Shown: positions 23,630 to 34,638 of the stretch, piece after piece | Position numbering within the stretch: the first letter of the stretch is position 1 | How the letters are laid out: each line of letters starts with the position of its first letter | DNA from: Wolfiporia cocos | Taxonomy: Eukaryota; Basidiomycota; Agaricomycetes; Polyporales; Phaeolaceae | Length of the DNA: 64,000 bases | NCBI GenBank assembly: GCA_029448655.1 | Contig: JACCLO010000009.1 | Span: 2,480,001-2,544,000 of the forward strand | Reading direction: 5' to 3' | Position numbers and translations under genes: made by a program | Notes under the pieces: generated by a model | Seen by the model: the letters and a program-made list of their open reading frames with translations, nothing else | The model's database searches: none | What the model was told of the DNA's origin: nothing

Positions 23630-24402
23630 CTAGGTCAATTACCCGTGGCTTTGCCACGGTCACACTGCTTTTTCCACTTCAATATATTATTCCAATCCAT
23701 GTGTGCCTATTTCAGATAATTAGGTTTCTTTTGAAGTTACCTGTGGATCCCTCATGAATTTCCTGTGCATTACCCATGGGTTCCCCAACTTGCCTCTTCT
23801 GTCTCTTGTCTCTGCCTGCCCAGCCACTTCTGACACCTCGCTGATGCTCGGTCTCATTGTCACTTCCCTTGTAATACTGTGTAATGTGGTGTCAAAATGT
23901 TCTTCATTTTTTGCAATCTTTTGGCAGGCATCTACAGCACAGGCCATTTATGTTACAAAAATCCCCATCGCATGAGGCATAAATCTCCATGGCACAGAGC
24001 ACAAATCCCTGTGGCATGGGACACAAATCCCTGTGGCATTGGGGTGCAAATCCCTGTGGCACGGGGTACAAATCCCCATGCCACAGGACACAAATCCCCA
24101 TGGCATGGGGCACAAATCTCCATGGCACAGAGCACAAATCCCTGTGGCATGGGACACAAATCCCTGTGGCATTGGGGTGCAAATCCCTGTGGCATGGGGT
24201 ACAAATCCCCATGGTGTGGGGTATTTACATTACAAAATCCCTGTGCCACAGGACACAAATCCCCATGGCATGGGGCACAAATCCCTGTGGCATGGGGCAG
24301 GAATGACACCCATGGACACCACGCGGCAAACGTGGCATCCACACTAGCTGCACGCTAGCTGCATGCAAGTGCCTACGGCGCGAGCTCCATTTACTTTATA
24401 GA
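23630..24402 (-). mobile_element. Non-autonomous Helitron, unit 2, with minisatellite
   Basis: Minus-strand 5' TCTATAAAGTAAATGG (24402 downward), 3' hairpin CCGTGGCAAAGCCACGG and CTAG at 23633-23630. 773 bp because of an internal minisatellite at about 23968-24300. Contains the same CTCAGCCACT and GAGCTCC blocks as units 1 and 3. Confidence 0.75.
23968..24300. repeat. 22-23 bp minisatellite inside Helitron unit 2
   Basis: About 14 units of consensus CACAAATCCCYRTGGCAYGGG, with a higher-order block of about five units appearing twice (from about 23990 and 24124). Units contain CCATGG palindromes. Several frames on both strands are open throughout, a by-product of the repeat. Confidence 0.8.
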
Positions 24403-24643
24403 CTAGCTTAATTACCTGTGGCTTTGCCACAATTTTGTATACTTATTGCATATCTCTGCCCGCTCAGCCACTCCCACCTTGCTAATGCTCGGCCTCGTCG
24501 TCGCTTTGCTTGTAACACCTTTTCAACCAGCACATGCGCCTTGCAGGCGCCAGCGCGCACTCAATGGGTGCCCTACAGGTGCCGCCATGCAGCAAACGTT
24601 CTCGCCATGTGCGCAAAATGCGAGCTCCCATTATAAGAGCAGA
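24403..24643 (-). mobile_element. Non-autonomous Helitron, unit 3
   Basis: Minus-strand 5' TCTGCTCTTATAATGGGAGC at 24643, preceded by A; 3' hairpin GTGGCAAAGCCAC plus CTAG at 24406-24403, joined to the 5' TC of unit 2. 241 bp. Confidence 0.75.
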
Positions 24644-24761
24644 TTCATCTGCACACGCCAATGCTGTCCTCTGGCAATGTGGCTTTTTCAGCTGTAGCGC
24701 ATGGCGTGGCACACCGGAAGGTCACCATATCCACGAGTGCTTGAGTACTCATTAAGGACAG

Positions 24762-25412
24762 ATGCACATGGACTCCTCTGTCAGAATGATGGAAAAATCT
24801 GTGGAGATTATGGAGTTTCTGCCTCTCGACGTGATTGCACAAATTCTGAGCCACCTCGATATCATAACGCTGCTGTGATGCAGTGTTAGCCTATGCTTAC
24901 AACTATCCATCATGCCACTCATTATGCCATATGTTGATGCCACTCACCTGTTATGGTTGCATGGTACCCCGACTCGGATAGCATGGCATGTATCTCTTTG
25001 TTTGTTCGCCTATCAGGCTGTGGTACTAAAGGCCCCAATGTCACCCCGTCGAGGCCAACCTTTCTCTCCCCGGAACCCTCACCTACCGTGTCCCTATTCA
25101 CTTTCACTCTCTACCTTCGCTTACTTGGTGTACTTTTATGCTATCTAGCTACATGCACGTTTCGGAAAATCACATGTTTATCTCGTTCTTTCTGTGCGTG
25201 TCAGCCGATGTGTCCCTACCGAGTAGCAGGTGCCTCACATGCAGGTCGGTATGTGCATGTCCCCTCCCATCAATCGTTCAATACACTGCTGATTGACACC
25301 ACCTCATACCGATCACGAACATTCAACTCAGGTCTCCCGACAACTTCAAATGATGGTTGACGAGACAGCGGAACAGCAATATAAAATAGAACTCATGGCC
25401 GCAGGCATGGAG
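24762..25412 (+). pseudogene. 'WNWKxG' F-box gene, fragment 1 (F-box)
   Basis: Frame from ATG 24762/24768 carries an F-box, FLPLDVIAQILSHLDIITLL, then TGA where CGA (R) is expected, then CS. After a long GT..AG gap (about 24891-25330), sequence like VSRQLQMMVDETAEQQYKIE continues LMAAGME to 25412, where chromovirus A entered with TSD TGGAG. The frame resumes at 33757 as GMESGPISLLGTSNHLKLL. The family is recognised from basidiomycete F-box proteins with WNWKTG and Y-IELA-GM blocks. Broken both by the stop and by insertions. Confidence 0.65.
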
Positions 25413-26065
25413 TGTTACGGGTCGAATACCCGTTCGTATATTCGAATCGCGAATATAGATCATTCTTCTGCACGTAGGCACGTCGCCGTATGCAAGGCAA
25501 ATACTCGTTAGATGCCTTCGGGTCCTGTTCAAGTGCGAGTCGAATAGAATATAAGACTCGCCTAAGCCCGAGAAGTCAATGTGCACTTCGAGGACTTAGT
25601 CGTTCAATTGCTCGAGGGAGAAATACTGAACGTAGTTTCCTACGTTTGAGAACGAGTATAAGACTTCTTGTTTATACAACAAGGTCGAGCTGAAGAGCCT
25701 CGACAGTAAGTACACGAGTTTATATACTACGTTAGGTTTTTAGGGGTCAAGCCTGTCCCAGATGTCACCGCTACTATCTACGCTATAGTACCAAACGTTT
25801 GATAAGTATGTAGTGATATATCCGAGACGATAGATAGGAATGATGGCGGTTGAACGCCATCTATCAGCTAATAAATGATAAACATGAAACGGTGGCAGAG
25901 TTGGATCTGCCAAAGATGAAACGCGCCCTTCATGCTAGTACAACTGGGGATGCGCCCAGTAGAATCACGAGTAGCCAGGGGGTTGGTTACGCAACAAGTC
26001 CCTGTATCGTATTCACCCTATAGTGAGTTCTGCCAGCGTCTGAAAAATTCAAAATAACCGTAACA
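25413..26065 (-). repeat. 3' LTR of copy A
   Basis: Element orientation is minus, so this is the downstream LTR. Ends TGTTACGG and CCGTAACA on the plus strand. Confidence 0.95.
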
Positions 26066-26119
26066 TCAGCTCCCCCTTAAGCGTTCGTCGTCCTCGACGA
26101 ATTTCCCAAGCCTCCCCCT

Positions 26120-27184
26120 TCAGAGGGCCTCGGCATCCTGTTCGTTGTAAATGTCTCCATTTCCACTGAGGGACGGGGTCATAGGAGTTCGCCATACGAA
26201 GTGTTGGCGGCATTCATTCTGTCGATGACCCGGTTGGTTGAGCCCACAAGCTCGGCAAACGTAGTCGGGGCAATCGAGGATCCAGTGGTTAGGGGAGCCA
26301 CACTGTCGACAGGGTTGCTCGGGCGAGGGCCTCGCTGGTACCCGTAGGGAAGGGATATCCCTGAGATATTCGTTGTGTCGGTATCGCCAGTGGTGTGCGG
26401 CGCGGTGAAGGTTTCGTTGCGCCCATGTGGGTAGGGAGGCGGTGTCTCGTTCGTGCTCCCTCGCACCTCGCTCAAACTCCTCGCGGGTAATACTCTGCAC
26501 CGAAGGAGATCGTCGAATAGGCGGTGTGCTATTCGCTCTTCGCTGTCGCGCTGGGGTAGCCCTAGGGCTCGTCGGGCGTGCAGGTGGTTCACGTCCCCCG
26601 TTGCCTCCCATACCAGGAATACACGGCGTCGGGTCTCTAATTCCTGTTCGGCGGGCCCTCTGAGTCTCGGTAGGCAGTGGAAATAATACTCTATCGCCCC
26701 CCATAAAATTAAACGGCCTTGCAACTCGGCGTTGTTCATCGGTGGTGAAAAAGCGGGCGGGTCGTGGTACGTATTCGGGTCGGTTGGGAGTAGTGTGCTC
26801 GCGATCCTCGAAGTCGTTGAGCGCGTGTCGTAGTCGGGCCGTCGTGGTGGCGGCCAATCTGTCGATAAGTCTGTCGGTGAGTAACTCGAGTCCCTCCCTC
26901 TGCGCTCGGATCTGCCCCTCCATTCGGACGAGGTCCTCGGTGATATTCTGGTACGAGCTGTATACGTGGGTGAGGTCCTGCGCGATGTCGAAGAGGGCCG
27001 TCCAGCCATCGGCTCGGCCAGCAAAGGGTCCCTCGGCCCTGTACCAGAGTAGGGCGTGTCTGATCTGCAGGTGTTGGGGGGAGTACCTCCTCTGCGGCGT
27101 ACCTCTTGGTCGTCCCTCCCTGCGACCCTCATTGCTGCGAGGGGGCGAAGCGCGGCGAGGGAGCTGGTGGCGAGTCGTCGACAT
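26120..27184 (-). CDS. ORF3 of copy A, zinc-knuckle protein overlapping pol
   Basis: 354 codons from ATG at 27184, in a frame different from pol, overlapping the pol tail and ending just before the 3' LTR. The N-terminal third is Arg/Pro-rich. The middle is predicted helical (YSSYQNITEDLVRMEGQIRA, LLTDRLIDRLAATT). The C-terminus has two knuckles: CRQCGSPNHWILDC (CX2CX4HX4C) and CRACGLNQPGHRQNEC (CX2CX6HX4C). Copy B keeps the same frame and length. By eye the two copies differ at about 22 residues in this frame but about 40 in the overlapping pol frame, suggesting ORF3 is the selected frame. Function unknown; nucleic-acid binding is inferred from the knuckles. Confidence 0.65.
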   Translation of the reverse strand: MSTTRHQLPRRASPPRSNEGRREGRPRGTPQRRYSPQHLQIRHALLWYRAEGPFAGRADGWTALFDIAQDLTHVYSSYQNITEDLVRMEGQIRAQREGLELLTDRLIDRLAATTTARLRHALNDFEDREHTTPNRPEYVPRPARFFTTDEQRRVARPFNFMGGDRVLFPLPTETQRARRTGIRDPTPCIPGMGGNGGREPPARPTSPRATPARQRRANSTPPIRRSPSVQSITREEFERGAREHERDTASLPTWAQRNLHRAAHHWRYRHNEYLRDIPSLRVPARPSPEQPCRQCGSPNHWILDCPDYVCRACGLNQPGHRQNECRQHFVWRTPMTPSLSGNGDIYNEQDAEAL

Positions 27185-30100
27185 ACTATCACTGTCCGGC
27201 TTTCAAGTGCTGGGGTTGTTCTGACTCGCGTTCGGTGGTAGCTTTTTATCAGCTCTTTGGAATGCTCCAAGTTCGCTTCATCTTCCCATGAGTTGTCGGC
27301 TGTGGCATAGCCCTTCCACTTGACGAAGTATTGATGCTTCTTTCCTCGCCATCTGTCCGCCAAGATAGCTTCGACTTCGTATTCTTCTTGTCCCTTGATG
27401 ATATCAGGTGGCGGCCGTAGGTAATTGGGTCCGTGCACCCTTGTTTCTTTGAATGGTTTTAGTAAGGCGGCGTGGAATACCGGATGAATTTTCCAGCTCG
27501 CTGGTAACTGCAACCGGTATGTCGTGGGTCCCATCTTTTCTGTGATGGCGAAGGGTCCTTCTCTTTTTGGTGCAAGTTTGTTCGATTCATAGGGGATTGT
27601 TAGGTTCTTGGCATCGAGCCAGACCTTGTCTCCTTTCTCAAGCTTTGGCAGTTCCCTAAGGAACCGCCCCGCCATTCTTTTCTGGGCTAGTTCATGCGCG
27701 ATGAATGCCATCTTTCGCGCCTCTTTGATCTTCTTGATTCTGTCAACTGCTGCCGGGACGTTCCCTACTCTGTCATAGTCTGGGAATCCTCTCAGGGTAT
27801 ATCCTAGGATTATTTCAAGTGGCGCGGGCCGGTTTTCGGTTCGTCTGGTGTTGTGCGCAAATTCGACGTCTGGTAGTCGTTGTACCCATTTGAAAGGGTC
27901 GTTCATACAATAAATACGAAGGTACACTTCGATTTGTTGGTTCATCCTTTCCGTTTGTCCGTCTGTCTGTGGGTGGTATGCCGTACTCATTGCGGATTCC
28001 GTCCCCTGTAGTTTGCATAATTCTCTGAAAAGCTTCGATGCAAACTGAGGTCCTCTGTCGGAAATGATCTTTTGGGGAATGCCGTATAGCGAGTAGATTT
28101 TTTGATGGAATATCTCTGCCGCCCCTTCGCTAGTGATTGTCTTATCGCATGGGGTGAGAGAGATTGCCTTGGATAGACCATGGTCGACGATCACCATCAT
28201 TGAGTCGTATTTTCAGATCGGTGACAAAGTCGACCGAACATTGTGAGAAGGGGAGGGCATCCTCTTTCGTCGGTATTGGTTGTAGTGGGGGTTTAATCGG
28301 ATTCCGATCAGGTTTCATCTGTTGACAGATTGCACACCCCCGAACATATTCCGCTATCATTGTTCTCATGTCAGGCCACCAAAAGTGGGTTGTAACCTGT
28401 ACCGTTGTACCCCAGATCCCAGGGTGTCCGGCCGGGATCGTGTCGTGGTATTTTGAGATGACGTCCCGTCGAAGACCTTCGTCTTTTGGTACGTACATCC
28501 TGTCCCTGTAGAGCAGTATTCCATCCGTTTGTTGCCATTCATCTGCGGTGGTTTTTGCGGGGAATTTGCCTGTGCCTTCTAGGGCACGGATCGCTTGTTC
28601 CGCAGATTCATCTCGATCGTTGGCGTTCTTGATTCGATCAATGATCGGGATCTGGATTGCATGGACGACGAGTTCGTCTGGAATCATGGTGATTCCCTCG
28701 TTGTCTTCGTTGCTTTCGTCAAGGTGGTACAACCTAGAAAGTGTGTCGGCCATGACCAGTTTCCTTCCGGGAACATGCTGTAATTTCAGGTCGAATTGCG
28801 AAAGGAATAGATGCCATCTCGCTTGTCGTCGATTTAGGCGCTGTGCGCTTCTCCACTACGTCAGGTTCTGGTGATCACTTCGGATCAAGATCCGATGCGG
28901 TGCTCCTTCCAACAGGTGCCGCCATTCTTCTAGTGCTCGGACTATTCCGAGTAGTTCGCGATCGTAGATTTCGTAGTTTCGTTCTGTTGATGTCAGGGAT
29001 TGTGAGAGATATCCCACCGGTTGCTCGCGCCCCGTTTCATCTGTCTGTTTCAGCACTGCCCCTGTGGCAAACTGAGATGCATCTGTTTCGAGGATGAATG
29101 GTTCCTCCTTGTCTGGTGTTCCTAGTGCGGGCGCCGTCGTGAATGCTTGCTTCATGAAGTCGAACGCTTTTTGTTCTTTGTCCGTCCACTGGAACCCTGT
29201 CCCTGTGACTGTTTTTGTGAGGTCCACCAGGGGTCGGGCGTGCGTAGAGTAGTGATCGATAAATTTCCGATAGAAGTTTGCGAATCCTAAGAAGGATCTG
29301 ACTTCTTTGAGATTTTGAGGAGTCGGCCACTCCTTAATCCCATTGAGTTTCGCTGGGTCCATCTGGATATTTCCTGGGGTGATGACTGGTCCCAGAAATT
29401 CGACTCTGTCGACACCGAAGGCGCATTTTTCAGGTTTCACAAAGAGATGGTTATCCACCAATCTCTGAAGGATCCGCCGCTCTCGTTCCTTGTGTGTTTT
29501 CTCATCTTCCGAGAAAATGAGGATGTCGTCCATATAAACGAGCACCCATCCTTCGAGGATTTCTTCTTTCAGGATTTCGTTCATCATGGCCTGAAAGGTC
29601 CCAGGTGCATTGCACAATCCGAAAAACATAACCGTGGGCTCGTACAACCCTCGGTTTGTTTTGAAGGCCGCTTTCCATTCGTCTCCCTTCTTGATCCGCA
29701 CGTTGTTGTATCCTGCTCTAAGGTCCATTTTTGTGAAGATCTTTGCTCCCTTTAGCTTTTCCAGGAGCTCTGAGATTAGTGGCAAGGGATAGACGTTCTT
29801 TATCGTCCCTTCGTTCAGATATCGATAATCTTGACAGGGTCGTAGGCCGCTGTCCTTCTTTGGGACAAAAAAGAATGGTGACGCCATCGGGGATTTTGAA
29901 GGGACTATGAATCCCTTGGCCAAGTTTTCCTTTAAGAATTCGTCCAGCGCCTGCTGCTCTTTAGGTGAGAGTGCATAGACTTTGCAGTCTTTCGGCACGA
30001 AATCGGGTTTTAATTCGATTGCGTGGTCCCATGGTCTCGACGGGGGGAACGCTGCTGCGGACTCCTTGCTGAACACCTTGGCAAAATCCAGTAGGTGTTT

Positions 30101-31240
30101 CGGGACCATCTCCTCAATTGTTCGTTCTGGTTCGGGGGTCTTCTGCGCGAATTCCTGAGATTTCGTCAACGCTTTCCTGACAGCGTTGATGATTTGTATC
30201 TTTGTTTGGAACTTCTTTCGCGTCTCTCCTTTCTTTCCTATGATCCTAGAGTTATCTTTCGCAAAGCGTCGGATCGCTTCGTACTCCTCGGGAGTATAGA
30301 GCCGCTGCGCTGTTTCTTCTGGCTGGTCCGTGGATCCAAACCCTTTCTCCCCTCGTTCTGTTTCATCTAGGTCCTCGACCTCTACAATGTCGGGGGTGAG
30401 GTGCCGTTCGAAAATTATCTGGGCTATTCGCATGCCCGGGATAATTCTATGTGCCTTGTCTGAGTAGTTGAAGACGATGGCTCCGACGTCTCCTCGGTAG
30501 TCCGAGTCTATGATTCCGGCTTGTACTACCAACCCGTGTCTGAGGGTGTTGCCTGATCGTCTGGCCAGCCTTCCATACGATCCTTTCGGGATCTTCATTT
30601 TTACTCCTGTGGAGACGAGTTTCCATCCTCCGGCGGGAATCTCGGTTTCTTCTGCGGCGTAAAGGTCATACCCCGCAGCTTCTTGGGTCCCCCTTGTTGG
30701 AATTTTTCCTTCTGGGGCAACTACCATCTCCACCGTATCCATTCGGATCGTGGCTTCCTGTTTCTTTTCTTCTGCCCCTAGTATTGATCGTACATCGACT
30801 GTTTGGTCCTTCCAGTCGATTGTGGGATTTTCGTCTTTTAGCCATCCATACCCTAGAATCATATTCTCTGTTCTGATCGATCCTACCAGGAATCGGACTT
30901 TTCGCGTTTTCTGGGTCTTCGGGTATCGTAGTAGTATGGTGGCTTCTCGGTCTATTCGCCCATCTTTGTTTTCTGTTCCGTCAACATTTTTGACGATGAT
31001 CGGGTTCTTCAAGGGTTGCGTGGGCACCTTGTATTTTTCTACCACTCTGCTGTGGATCAGGTTCGACATTGCTCCTGAGTCGATTAGTGCATTGCACTTC
31101 ACGGGTTTTGCCAGCGTCATGATTACCGGGATGAAGAGGGATCGATTCTTCTCGAACGAGGTAATTACATGCGCTGCTTTTTCGGAGGGTAAGACCGTGG
31201 GCTTCCCTCCTAGGCAAAATCCTGTTCTTCTACAAGCCAT
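26179..31240 (-). pseudogene. pol: pol of copy A (PR-dUTPase-RT-RH-IN-chromodomain), disabled
   Basis: Starts at ATG 31240, overlapping the end of gag in the -1 frame. Order: aspartic protease (LIDSGAMSN), dUTPase with five motifs ([50 protein letters not shown]), reverse transcriptase (YMDDI), RNase H (TDASQFATG), integrase (HHCC, then D,D-35-E) and a chromodomain (YFVKWKGYATADNSWE). TAC to TAG at 28858 stops the frame after RSDHQNLT. An 11 bp deletion near 28215, just after VTDL, shifts the frame in the integrase core. The dUTPase is intact here, unlike copy B. Confidence 0.9.
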
Positions 31241-33057
31241 GCTAGGAGCTCGGGGTTCTTGGCTTTCAGAGCCCTAATTGCTGTGACCGCTCTGTTAGCG
31301 GTGATGTATTCAGTCTCTTCTTCAGAGACTTCTTCAATGCGAGCTTCTTGCTCGGCTTCTTCTTCTTCGGTTTTTCGAGTAGTCCGCCTAGGGCGGGCTG
31401 GCCTCCTTGGCCTCTTCGGGCAGTCTCGCGACATATGCCCTGGCTGATGACAGGTGAAACATTTTCCCTTTTTGATGTGATCGTCCCTTTCCTGGGTGGT
31501 CATTCGATCTACATCCATCGCATTCGGATCTTTCGGTGCGGGTGCCTGTGGAGCACTAGTGCGTCCGTTATGCTGGTTCGAGGCTTGCCACGCCTTTTTC
31601 TTGACAAACGGTTTATCCCGTTTCAAGAATATCTTGTACGTATTTTCATAGTACGAGGCAGCGGACTGCCATTCATCAATGGTCGCTGGTAGCGGCCGAA
31701 CGCCGATGATGTATCGGGTCGTATGTTCGGGTAACCCTTTCTCGAAGAGGGTTATGAGCAACGCGTTTCCGTCCGCGCTGTATCGATCGTACTGGGCCTT
31801 CCCGGCCAAGTTGTTGAACTCGGTGATATAATCATCGATGTCCTTTCTGTCCTGAGTTACGTCCAGGATTTTCTTCCGCGCTTTCTGTACCTCTTCGATG
31901 GCTCCGAAGGCTTTCTGGAAGTCTGCATCAAATTGTGCAAGACTAGGCGGGAAGAATCGTTTCGTCTGGGGGTTCGTATAAACCCGGTGATAATTCTGTT
32001 TCCATTGGCCCGTTTTCCCCTCGTTCGAAATATAAGAGAGGATAAAGATCACTCTCTGAACGTCGTTCTGGAACGACGTTTCGTACATCGTAAACCAGGA
32101 ATTGCACTGGTTTATGAAGTTCTGCATGTCGGATCGTTCCCCGTCGAATACGTCTGGGGGATTGATCTTTATCATTGGGGGTCGGTAGTACGGGTTTGGC
32201 GCCGGAGGTTGGGGCTGCGGCGCATTCGGTGGTGGAGGCCCTCCTGGGGGTCCTCCTCCTCCCGGGTATCCTCCACCCGGGTTTCCTGGGTTTCCTCCGG
32301 GGTTCCCTGGGTTCCCTCCAGGGTTTCCTCCTCCAGGGTTCGTGGGGGTTCCTCTTCCGAGTCCTCCAGGAGGGGGGGGATTCCCTCCTCCGAGTCCGAA
32401 GTTTCCTCCCAGTCCTCCTCCGCTTGTACCTGCGGAGGTTCGTCCAAATAGGCCTGAAGGCCATGTTCCTGGGTTTGTCGTTCCCATTCCTCCACTTGGG
32501 CTAGTCCAAGACGGATCTCCTCCGCTACCCATTCCGGGTGCGTTCTGTGGGGGGTTTCTAAAGAGGTTTGTTCCTCCAGCCATAGGCCCAATCCCACTCT
32601 GCGCAAAAGCAGATATAAATCCTGGAGGGTCCTGTCCTCCGGTCTGGCTGTTATCTGTTCCTGTAAAGTTTCCAGGATTTCTCCCATCATCTCCGATGCG
32701 CTCAATTCCTGCCATTCCTGTGGCGCCCGAAGGCTGATTCGTATTTCCATCGGCATCGAAGGTTCTGTTGATGGTTTCGGTTTCGTTTTCGGTCAACGTC
32801 GCGGTTGACATCGGAGGGATTTCTCTGAATCGTTCGAACGCTTCACGCGTTATTTCCCAAGCGGTCGTTCCTGCGGAGGGGTATACTTGTACCCACTTCG
32901 ATGCCCTATCTTCTCTGGGGATGACAACAATTCCTCCGCGGTTACGGAAGGCTCCAATGGTGTCAGTCCACTCGTATTGGTTGAGTCTGTAGACTCCCTA
33001 AATGTCCTCGGGCAAGAGTTCAATCAGTCGTGCTGGGAATTCTGGTCCAAATATCAT
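31210..33057 (-). pseudogene. gag: gag of copy A, early stop
   Basis: Same layout as gag of copy B: an N-terminal block, a long Gly/Pro-rich region, a Ty3-type gag domain and a CCHC knuckle (CFTCHQPGHMSRDC). CAG to TAG near 33000 ends the frame about 20 codons after the ATG at 33057. An open frame resumes from ATG 32811 (533 codons). Confidence 0.85.
32172..32756 (-). CDS. Acidic overlapping frame within gag, copy A
   Basis: 194 codons from an ATG, overlapping the Gly/Pro-rich part of gag. Glu-rich, with a helical-looking N-terminal half (EMMGEILETLQEQITARPED) and a basic tail. The identical length is kept in copy B. Substitutions between copies are about equal in both frames (8 versus 9), so selection on this frame is not shown. 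Confidence 0.3.
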   Translation of the reverse strand: MPMEIRISLRAPQEWQELSASEMMGEILETLQEQITARPEDRTLQDLYLLLRRVGLGLWLEEQTSLETPHRTHPEWVAEEIRLGLAQVEEWERQTQEHGLQAYLDEPPQVQAEEDWEETSDSEEGIPPLLEDSEEEPPRTLEEETLEGTQGTPEETQETRVEDTREEEDPQEGLHHRMRRSPNLRRQTRTTDPQ

Positions 33058-33103
33058 GTGCCCTTACACCGTGGTAGGTGAGGGTGTGATAAGCTCGACC
33101 TTC

Positions 33104-33756
33104 TGTTACGGGTCGAATACCCGTTCGTATATTCGAGTCGCGAATATAGATCATTCTTCTGCACGTAGGCACGTCGCCGTATGCAAGGCAAATACTCGTT
33201 AGATGCCTTCGGGTCCTGTTCAAGTGCGAGTCGAATAGAATATAAGACTCGCCTAAGCCCGAGAAGTCAATGTGCACTTCGAGGACTTAGTCGTTCAATT
33301 GCTCGAGGGAGAAATACTGAACGTAGTTTCCTACGTTTGAGAACGAGTATAAGACTTCTTGTTTATACAACAAGGTCGAGCTGAAGAGCCTCGACAGTAA
33401 GTACACGAGTTTATATACTACGTTAGGTTTTTAGGGGTCAAGCCTGTCCCAGATGTCACCGCTACTATCTACGCTATAGTACCAAACGTTTGATAAGTAT
33501 GTAGTGATATATCCGAGACGATAGATAGGAATGATGGCGGTTGAACGCCATCTATCAGCTAATAAATGATAAACATGAAACAGTGGAAGAGTTGGATCTG
33601 CCAAAGATGAAACGCGCCCTTCATGCTAGTACAACTGGGGATGCGCCCAGTAGAATCACGAGTAGCCAGGGGGTTGGTTATGCAACAAGTCCCTGTATCG
33701 TATTCACCCTATAGTGAGTTCTGCCAGCGTCTGAAAAATTCAAAATAACCGTAACA
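33104..33756 (-). repeat. 5' LTR of copy A
   Basis: 653 bp, upstream LTR in element orientation. Differs from 25413-26065 at about four positions. Confidence 0.95.
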
Positions 33757-33837
33757 TGGAGAGTGGGCCAATCAGCCTGCTGGGAACCTCCAACCACCTC
33801 AAACTACTCAGAGAACACCAAAAAGCATGGGAAACCT
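33757..33837 (+). pseudogene. 'WNWKxG' F-box gene, fragment 2
   Basis: Continues fragment 1 after copy A: ESGPISLLGTSNHLKLLREHQKAWET. Cut at 33838 by the Mutator-like element; the next codons (WETLDYKRQDIVPMLAG) are at 38208. Confidence 0.65.
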
Positions 33838-33990
33838 CAGGCTCCTAGAACCAGCCATCACTGGAGTGTTCTTGCTCCAATAGTCATGGTTGTGCTAAAT
33901 GCTCAGAATGTGAATCACGTGATAGTTACTATATTGGTCAGGAGTAAGAGGAGGAGAACACTCTAGGACAGATGAGTTGAGCAGTGGAGT

Positions 33991-34630
33991 TAGTGATGTG
34001 CCAGGCCCGGCTTTGGGCCATAGGCTGGGCCAGGCCAAGCCCTACTTGGGCCAGGCCAGGCTGGGCCCTACACCACGGCTTGAGACGGCCCAGGGCCCAG
34101 CTTGTGTCTCAAGCCAGGCCGGGCCAAGCCATAAGCCCCGGGCCTCAAAGCTCTAACAGATAAAATGTCTAGTAGCTATGATATAAGGATATATATAGTA
34201 GCAGTATGCTATATTCCAATGTAGTATCTCTATATTTTTAAATTCAAGCTAGAGGATAGTCCCATGGATTGAATTCTTGGTGCTGAAGCCTGTCACTCAC
34301 TTTTGGGCGCCTATACGATACCCCATTTGGAAGCCGCGCCACAGAGCACCATGCCGGTGAAATGATGATTTCACACTATAGTTCACTAATTATTGAAGAT
34401 ACTGGAGCTTGGCTTTGTCAAATTATAGCTGGAGAAGGTATGTTATAAGTTTGTGTGGCTACAGTGATGATTATTCTCACAGTGCCAGGCCCCGGGCAAG
34501 CCCCAGGTCAGGCCGGGCCAAGCCGCGGGCTGTCAATGGGGGCCCGGCTTGAGGTTTTGAAAAGCCAAGGTTGTCCAAAGCCGGGCCAAAGCCGGGGGCT
34601 TTCAGGCCTGGCCGGGCCGGCACATCACTA
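33991..34630. mobile_element. hAT-B2, complete non-autonomous element
   Basis: 640 bp, TAGTGATGTGCCAGGC...GGCACATCACTA, exact 8 bp TSD AGTGGAGT (33983-33990, 34631-34638). GGCC-rich subterminal arrays at both ends. Inserted in the Mutator-like element. Confidence 0.85.
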
Positions 34631-34638
34631 AGTGGAGT

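Larger units (their letters stand above)
25413..33756 (-). mobile_element. Ty3/gypsy chromovirus, copy A (complete, mutated)
   Basis: LTRs 25413-26065 and 33104-33756 (653 bp each, about four differences seen), TSD TGGAG on both sides (25408-25412, 33757-33761). Minus-strand order: LTR, PBS (AGCTCGACCTT on the plus strand at 33092-33102), gag, pol, ORF3, LTR. Three lesions: TAG in gag (near 33000), TAG in pol (28858) and an 11 bp deletion in pol (near 28215). The LTR lacks about 54 bp present in copy B. Despite the lesions, LTR identity shows it is young. Confidence 0.95.

Noticed and set aside
16000..24300. CRISPR-like direct repeats
   Set aside because: Repeats are tandem or dispersed without regular unique spacers, and the genome is eukaryotic.
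23897..24358. Overlapping open frames of 100-150 codons on both strands
   Set aside because: They are produced by the 22-23 bp minisatellite inside a Helitron; all frames show the same repeated words.
31933..32464. Long open frames antisense to gag (and at 45409-45980)
   Set aside because: They mirror the GGA/CCN-rich gag sequence in the opposite strand and have no start context or domain.
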